Source: Adineta ricciae
Lineage: Eukaryota; Rotifera; Eurotatoria; Adinetida; Adinetidae
Reading direction: 5' to 3'
DNA length: 64,000 nt
Assembly (NCBI GenBank): GCA_905250025.1
Contig: CAJNOJ010000012.1
Location: forward strand, 124,001-188,000
The notes below the pieces were generated by a model, which was given only the letters and a program-made list of their open reading frames with translations, ran no database searches and was not told the DNA's origin. A program made the position numbers and the translations under genes. Position 1 is the stretch's first letter. Each line of letters starts with the position of its first letter. This document shows positions 58,011-64,000 of the stretch, one piece after another.

Positions 58011-58507
58011 TTAAAATTCCCAGCTGATTTTGACACAGAAAATTTCCGCATGATCCTGTTCATATGCTTTCACATAGACATCATACGCTCCTGCTGGTGC
58101 TACTTCTGGTATAGTGCTGTTGAATATAGTCACTTTCAATGGACCTCGGTATGCAGGTAATGTAATTCCAAGATCATTCAAAGGACCGGTAATCGATGGT
58201 AGAGAATAACCACGATAGACGATGGTTTTATTGTAGTCTCCGTATATGAATGACTCTTTTGTTTGACCGGAAACGGTTACAGTTAACAATTGATTTCGTT
58301 TTGGTGGCCATAAGTTTGCCTCAACTTTTTCAATCGATAGTTGGTCAGTCCATGTCGTGCAATTCACCCATGAAATAGGTACGTCAGAAACTACATAGAA
58401 AACTGAATAATGAGAGACTAATGCAGCGACACCGTACCTTTTTGAATATTCTGAGCTGTTGTAATTGTGAATGTGAGTGCGAAAACGAGAATAGTTAAGA
58501 ACGACAT
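58011..58507 (-). CDS. Secreted ML-domain (MD-2/NPC2-like) lipid-binding protein
   Basis: ML-domain proteins bind sterols or other lipids in a small beta-sandwich. Exon 1 encodes MSFLTILVFALTFTITTAQN, a signal peptide. After one intron of about 50 nt, the mature part reads VNCTTWTDQLSIEKVEANLW, PPKRNQLLTVTVSGQT, LPAYRGPLKVTIFN, PAGAYDVYVKAYEQD and a final ...EIFCVKISWEF. The 'P-x-x-G-x-Y-x-V-x-V-x-A' strand and the conserved first and last cysteines fit NPC2/phosphatidylglycerol transfer proteins. It is about 147 residues, usual for the family. It is transcribed away from the collagen galactosyltransferase gene. Confidence 0.75.
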
Positions 58508-58993
58508 TTGCTTTGACGATTTACCGAAAAGTATTTGGACTGCGACGAACTTTTATCTCTATTCCAATACGGACAGATGCATTTATTCTCATCTCGAAAT
58601 CGACTAATCTACTTGAAAACTTATGACAGCACGTTTCTTGCTGGAGTTCAAATTAGAAAACAAGAAAAGAAACCATATCATCATTCTGTTCCTTTTCTTT
58701 TCTCGTCTACTGCTGAACATATGTGCATAAGCTCATTCGTCGATATTCTTTTTCTTTTCTCTACATTGATTATATCGTAGAGCAATAATATGCGATATAT
58801 ATTTTCTGCGTGCCCGTTTGTAGAGGTTAGATGTATGTTTGTTCGTCTAAGTCGTACTTTTCTTTCTGTTTATTCTACCAGCAGATAGCACATAGGTCAA
58901 AGAACAATCCAACGACATAGCAAAATAGATCGTACACATGCCTCCATAAGAGATTAACCACAATTTCTTTTTTTTTCTCTAGATTTTGTAATC
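58508..58993. other. Divergent promoter region, ML protein and COLGALT
   Basis: About 490 bp between divergent starts. A long T-rich tract with acceptor (tttttttctctag, ending 58982) lies 11 nt before the COLGALT ATG. No gene seen. Confidence 0.45.
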
Positions 58994-60823
58994 ATGACAA
59001 ATCAATTAATCTCAATTTTGCTGTTCTTATCGTTTCTGTTTCTTTCAATTCACGCAAAAAAGTATCACATATTCGGCAACGATGAGTCAGTCGGTAGTCT
59101 TACAAGTGATGAACGTTTACTAGTCGATGTGGATATTTACAATCGTCCTTACGCTTTACCCTACTTGCTTCGTCAACTCGAACAACTCGTCTGCCCATGT
59201 AGTCAATGTTACTTGGATTTTCATCTCTATCATGTTTTTAATACAACTGTAGAAAATGAAACGAGCCGACTGTTAAATGCATGGGTTTCTGCAATGCAAA
59301 CATCGAGCCAATCGGTTTTCGCCAGTATAACCGTCCAGGAATGGACAGCGAAGTCGAAAACCGATCAAACCAATCGTTTACGTGATGTTATGAAGCGTGC
59401 GAGCGAACTCGATGTGACTTATCTTGCCATGTTTGACTCCATGATTGTCTTACTCGAGCCCGGCAAACTTCTTTCCACATTAATTTCGAAAGATAAACCA
59501 TTGATGACACCACTGTTACGTTCTACCAAAGATATGTACACCTCGACGTTTTATTTAAACGATCGACAATCAACAGGTTATGATAATTATAAGCAAATTT
59601 ATGAACGGAAAAATTTGGGCTGTTTTCTCGTCGATGGGGGAATAAAAGATTTCTATTTTTTCAATTTTAAATACCCACAAATACGAAATGTATTCCTAAA
59701 TAATCAAAGTCTTGATCAACCCGAACAGCAATACGGTATGTAATCCATCTCCTCGTCACACGTTTTTACATTTGTTTTATTTTCAGCAATCGATGTTCTC
59801 GCCCGACAAAATTCAATTCCAACATACGTTTGCAATCGTGAAGTTTACGGATACATTCCTGCTCAATTCCTCGAGGCAATGTACGACGAAGCTGCTATTC
59901 ACGATCTCTATATTCATATGTTAATTGAACATCAATTGAATGGCCCATCGCAAACGTATTTACCACCCATCGAACGAACATCTCTGATTGATATCCCCTT
60001 GTCGACAGCGAAGACCAAATTTGGTTTAGATGAGATCTATGTTATCAATCTTGTTCGTCGAGCTGATCGTCGAGCACGTTTACAAGCTACATTCGACATA
60101 TTGAATATTTCAGCACGATTCTTCGATGCAATCGATGGCAAACATACTGTCGATCAAACTTATCTCGAGCGACTAAATATTCGTCTGTTACCCAACTATG
60201 AAGATCCATATAATCGACGACCGATGAATTACGGTGAATTAGGCTGCTTCTTCTCACATTACTTCATCTGGGAAGATATGGTCAAGAATGATTATAAGAA
60301 CGGTGCATTAATTCTCGAAGATGACGTTCGTTTCGATGCATTCTTTAAATATAAACTCGAAAAAATCCTTTCCAATCAATCATTAGATTGGGATATCATC
60401 TATCTCGGAAGAAAAATCATGCGATCGGATGAAGAAGCTTATGAAAACACCATCGAAACCTTCCTAATCGAACCGTCCTATTCCCATTGGACAGTTGGTT
60501 ATGCACTTTCATTACGTGGTGCTCGAATGCTTCTCGACGAAAAACCGTTGCAGAAAATTCTACCTGTCGACGAATACCTACCAATCATGTACGATCATCA
60601 TCCGAATCACAGTTGGAAAAGTCACTTTCATCATCGAAATTTAAAGGCATATGCATTTCATCCCGCAATTATCACCCCTACACATTACTTTGGCGAACCA
60701 AATTACATATCAGATACGGAGAACACAACCGTTTTGGGAAAAGAAGAGAAAATCGATGTTTCACAACGATCAAAATTAGTTAGTGTTGATGTTATTACAA
60801 AGAATGAAAAAGATGAATTATAA
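58994..60823 (+). CDS. COLGALT1: Procollagen galactosyltransferase (GLT25D/COLGALT)
   Basis: COLGALT adds galactose to hydroxylysine of collagen in the ER. A signal peptide (LISILLFLSFLFLSIHA) leads to a first glycosyltransferase-like region (DVDIYNRPYALPYLLRQLEQ, YLAMFDSMIVLLEPG, KNLGCFLVDGG) and then the GT25 domain (YVINLVRRADRRARLQ, FFDAIDGKH, MNYGELGCFFSHYFIWEDMV, ALILEDDVRFD, GYALSLRGARMLLDE). The protein ends in KDEL, a classical ER-retrieval signal that matches its site of action. There is one intron (about 59736-59787); otherwise the gene is unbroken. Which of COLGALT1 or COLGALT2 it is closer to cannot be settled by eye. Confidence 0.9.
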
Positions 60824-61001
60824 GAATTGTTTTGCTTGTGTTGCGTTCTTTTTTTTTATAATTAATTATCTTTATCATGTGTGCGAATAGAATTTTCATC
60901 GCGAAAGTTAACCATAAATTACAAACGTAAACAATTTTCTTTATTTTATGTTTTTTTGTTCCGCAAACGATACAAAACAGGTAATAACAATAAGCAAATT
61001 A
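60824..61001. other. Convergent 3' flanks, COLGALT and ABCC10
   Basis: A 178-bp A+T-rich spacer between opposing stop codons, with no gene. Confidence 0.5.
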
Positions 61002-64000
61002 TCAAGCGAGTTGAACATTCGCTTCACGTACAAGTCGAGCAAACACAGATTGCGAATTATTCACAAGAGTTTTCGGTGAATCGAATTCAATCATACGACC
61101 ATTATCCATAACAATCACTCGATCAGAATCAACAATCGTTTGAATACGATGAGCAATAGTAATCACAGTAACATTCAAACACGTATTTCGAATGGATGTT
61201 TGAATAAGACGATCGGTATCGACATCGATATTTGCTGTCGCTTCGTCCAAACAAAGTACCTATGAAGAAACATATGATTGTTCTTTATGAAAAGCTTCAG
61301 TCGATTCGAATTACCTTAGCTTTTCGAAGCAATGCTCGAGCAAGACAAACCAGCTTGAAAACAGAAACATTTAGCGTTCAAATTTCGGCTCGATATCACT
61401 TACTTGTTTTTCACCAACAGAAAGATTACGGCCGCGTTCAACAATCATAGAATCAAGACCATTACCTAAGTTGTCTATCAAATCACGTAGGTGACATTTC
61501 TCCAAAACAACATGAATATCTTCATCGGTGTATTGCCGATATGGATCAAGATTGTCTCGTATCGTTCCACTGAATAAAAACGGATTCTGTGGAATGATCG
61601 CCAAAATTTGTCTAGAAGAGAACAATTTCAGATGAAACATCCATCGAAAACGGATTTCTCACCGAAGTACACGTCGTTCAATTGCAGTTATATCAATATT
61701 GTCAATTAATATTTGTCCACCACAAAGATTTACGGTACGAAATAGTGTCGCTAATAAACTACTTTTCCCTGAGCCTGTTCGTCCAACGATACCAATTTTC
61801 TCATTTGACTTGATTTGAAGTGTCACATCGTTCAATGCAAGTTTGTGACCAATCGCATATCTCATCGTGACATTTCGGAATTCTATTGTTGACCCTTCTT
61901 GTCCTCCTGGTTCATTTAAAATCACGTATTGATGAGATAGATCTTCTTCCGGTGGTAATTCATCAATGTATGCTGTCACACGTTCAACACCAACCATTTC
62001 CTTTTCTGTTTCAGTAAAACTAGATATTAAACCATTGAGAAGACCAGTTACCGAGAGAATATACGATAGAGAAAGTCCGACTAATGCTGGGTTCGATCCC
62101 TGAACTGTATAGACGTGTTCGAGAACACCAATGATTGAAATTCCGGCAACCATAACGATTCCAATCAATTGGAGACGAAAACCAAGCCACGAACTAGCAA
62201 CTAGCGATGCAAATTGTGCACGAATGCTGTTCGATACTAAGAGAAAATTGTATTCAACAAATCGTGTGACATGACGGAATGCGCGAATTGTCGCCAGGCC
62301 AGATATTGTTTCACCAAAATGGGCATAAACAGGTGATAACGTTATTGAAGATAAACGTTTAATTTCGCGTGATGTCCATCGGTAATAATTCTAAAACAAA
62401 AGAAATCATCGATTTGTCAGAAGAGAAAACAAATTTTGTGTCACCTGAATGAAATAATAGAATATCGTCAATGGGACGAGAATAATGAGAAATTTCGGTA
62501 AACCATAACACGATAGAACTAAGGTACCTAATAATGCAAATATATTTGCTAGAAGAATATTCATCATGAATGGCAAAGAATCATCGACACTCCACGTATC
62601 GCTGGAAAATCGATTCAATATTCTCCCGCTTGGTGTTGTATCGAAGAACGATATCGAACATTGAAGAAGAGCTTGAAACAATGATTGGTGCAGCTTTCTT
62701 GCTGCGGCGATACCACCATAAGCAAACGTAAACGCACGAACTATAGTGAATAGCGAATTTACAATAGCCAATGCCACATATATCATGAAGAAATGTTTGA
62801 AGTCTTTGTCCATTGATTGTGTAGCGAAACCAAACATTGGCCGAGCATCCAAAATAGTCACGCTAAAATCAACAATCAACTTGTACTCAAGATCAAAAAT
62901 AGACCATCTTAACGGTACACATTTCACAACAGTTAGTATAGATTTACCTTCCGGCAGGGGATGTTCTATATTTTCAGAGAGCAGAGATGAACAACTCAAC
63001 AAGAATCGAAATGAACTTACATGTTAGGATTGAGAATTTTGAATGATGATTGTCGAGTTATGTTCGACATGTTGGCGAAAGTCAACTGATGACTTGTCCA
63101 GTAGGATAACCACCAATCGAATACGTTTCGGGAAGCTATGAATTGAGGCGAAAGCTTTTCTCAAGTTAATCTTTACATGAGTGTTTACCTTGCATCAGAA
63201 AGACGGAAACGACAATTGAAAATGACAGACAAATACCCACTGCAATGAAGTATCGTTTCCAAACTTCGAATTTCACTGTTCCTAAAGCAATGTATGAACA
63301 AGTAAACGTGTTTGTTTTCCTATGACAATCTTTACCGGTACATCTTTGTTCAGCTTCGTTTTGAAGAGCTGTCTCTGACTGAATTACTTGTTCTTCTATA
63401 TCCACTGTTGACTTCTGTGTCGTGGAAATACTTGTTTGCGATGAGTGAATACTTGATAGGAGCAAATTTTCCGCTGACGAGAGAACTTCACTGGGTTTTC
63501 CTTTGTAAAAACAAATGTTTCAAATCAAATAAGTAATCATAGAAACAGATTCAATGGAAAACCTGTTTGAACAATTCGTCCATTGTCCATTAGTATCACA
63601 TAATCAGCTTGCTCCATAAACTGAATCTGATGAGTACATAGAAGACGTGTTTTGTATTTCAAAACATCGCGGATACATCGAGAGAAAAGATGCCGTGCTA
63701 CATGAACGTCAACAGCCGACAGAGGATCATCTAGCAGATAGATTGATTTATCCTAAAAGAGTTCAAATCAAACTCATTTTCATATAGTACTATGACCAAC
63801 GTGCCTGATAGACAGCTCGAGCGAGTGCAAGACGCGCTTTTTGACCACCTAATTTACAAAAAAAGTATTTGATCATGAGTAAACAAGAAGAACAACCGAT
63901 AAGAATACCTGAAAGCGTTACACCATTTTCACCAATCAACGTTTGATCGCCAGCTGGACCAAGATTCTGCAATGGATAGAATGAACAACAACTTTTCTTT
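61002..64000 (-). CDS. ABCC10: ABCC10 (MRP7)-type multidrug-resistance ABC transporter, 5' part beyond window
   Basis: ABCC transporters export organic anions and drugs by ATP hydrolysis. From the right edge inward: the NBD1 end (GVTLSG, GQKARLALARAVYQ, YLLDDPLSAVDVH, CTHQIQFMEQADYV), the linker, the second membrane domain (SGRILNRFSSDTWSVDDSLP, FMMNILLANIFALLGTLV), then NBD2 with Walker A GIVGRTGSGKSS, QNPFLFSGTIRDNLDP, signature LSVGEKQ, Walker B VLCLDEATANID and TVITIAHRIQTI. The VDDSLPFMMNILLAN and GLVGLSLSY-type (ALVGLSLSYILSVTGLLNGL) blocks point to ABCC10. The NBD2 signature Gln is Glu (LSVGE). The C-terminus ends at TGA 61002-61004. The N-terminal half, including the NBD1 Walker A, lies beyond 64000. 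Confidence 0.9.

Noticed and set aside
1..64000. CRISPR arrays, prokaryotic operons, ribosome-binding sites or integrated virus
   Set aside because: Gene structure is plainly spliced eukaryotic; no regularly spaced repeats, long intronless polycistrons, or viral polymerase or capsid-like frames were seen.
1..64000. A copy of the spliced-leader RNA gene inside the window
   Set aside because: No short snRNA-like unit with a leader, donor site and Sm-type motif was recognised, so trans-splicing rests only on acceptor positions.

Overview
The window is animal nuclear DNA, AT-rich and gene-dense. It holds 24 confident protein-coding genes, several weaker or decayed ones, and one tRNA. Most genes are cut by many introns of about 45-70 nt with GT-AG ends. 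Metazoan orthologues dominate: UNC80, DRC10/IQCD, STEAP, DDX6, NIM1K, RPL26, ATP6AP1, PARI, CDK1, galectins, UBE2G1, AADAC, NXF1, CDC40, COLGALT and ABCC10. The compact gene layout, a dCMP deaminase of fungal type, an intronless trypsin-like protease, recent tandem paralogues, and splice acceptors sitting directly in front of start codons together suggest a bdelloid rotifer or similar compact invertebrate. That placement is inference; no species marker was seen.

Layout. 0.4-11.8 kb: UNC80 homologue (+), apparently complete. 11.9-16.0 kb: the ciliary protein DRC10 (-), whose 2.2-kb intron contains a STEAP-like reductase gene on the opposite strand. 16.2-20.7 kb: a small secreted protein and two tandem DDX6/Me31B helicases (+). 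20.7-23.2 kb: mostly empty, with one decayed SnoaL-like fragment. 23.2-28.1 kb: a tetraspan membrane protein carrying four LDL-receptor class A repeats (+), the kinase NIM1 (-) and RPL26 (+). 28.6-32.5 kb: ATP6AP1 and PARI, tightly spaced (+). 32.9-36.0 kb: secreted serine protease (-) and CDK1 (+). 36.3-41.0 kb: two small genes and two tandem-repeat galectins, all (-). 41.7-45.7 kb: unknown secreted protein (+), UBE2G1 (-), AADAC-type lipase (+). 45.8-48.5 kb: hAT transposase-derived gene with introns (+). 48.9-52.4 kb: mRNA exporter NXF1 (-). 52.9-56.1 kb: SUMO-targeted RING ligase and splicing factor PRP17 (+). 56.6-60.8 kb: tRNA-Thr (-), dCMP deaminase (+), ML-domain lipid protein (-), collagen galactosyltransferase (+). 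61.0-64.0 kb: 3' half of an ABCC10-type ABC transporter (-), running off the window.

Most neighbours are functionally unrelated housekeeping genes, as expected for eukaryotic DNA. I found no operon-like pathway or defence system. The observations most worth following are the recurrent splice acceptors just before start codons (candidate spliced-leader trans-splicing), the LDLRa-tetraspan architecture, the fungal-type dCMP deaminase, the intron present in only one DDX6 paralogue, the nested STEAP gene, the galectin pair and the intron-bearing hAT gene.

CDS coordinates below run from start codon to stop codon and include introns. Exon boundaries were read by eye from GT-AG signals and reading frame.
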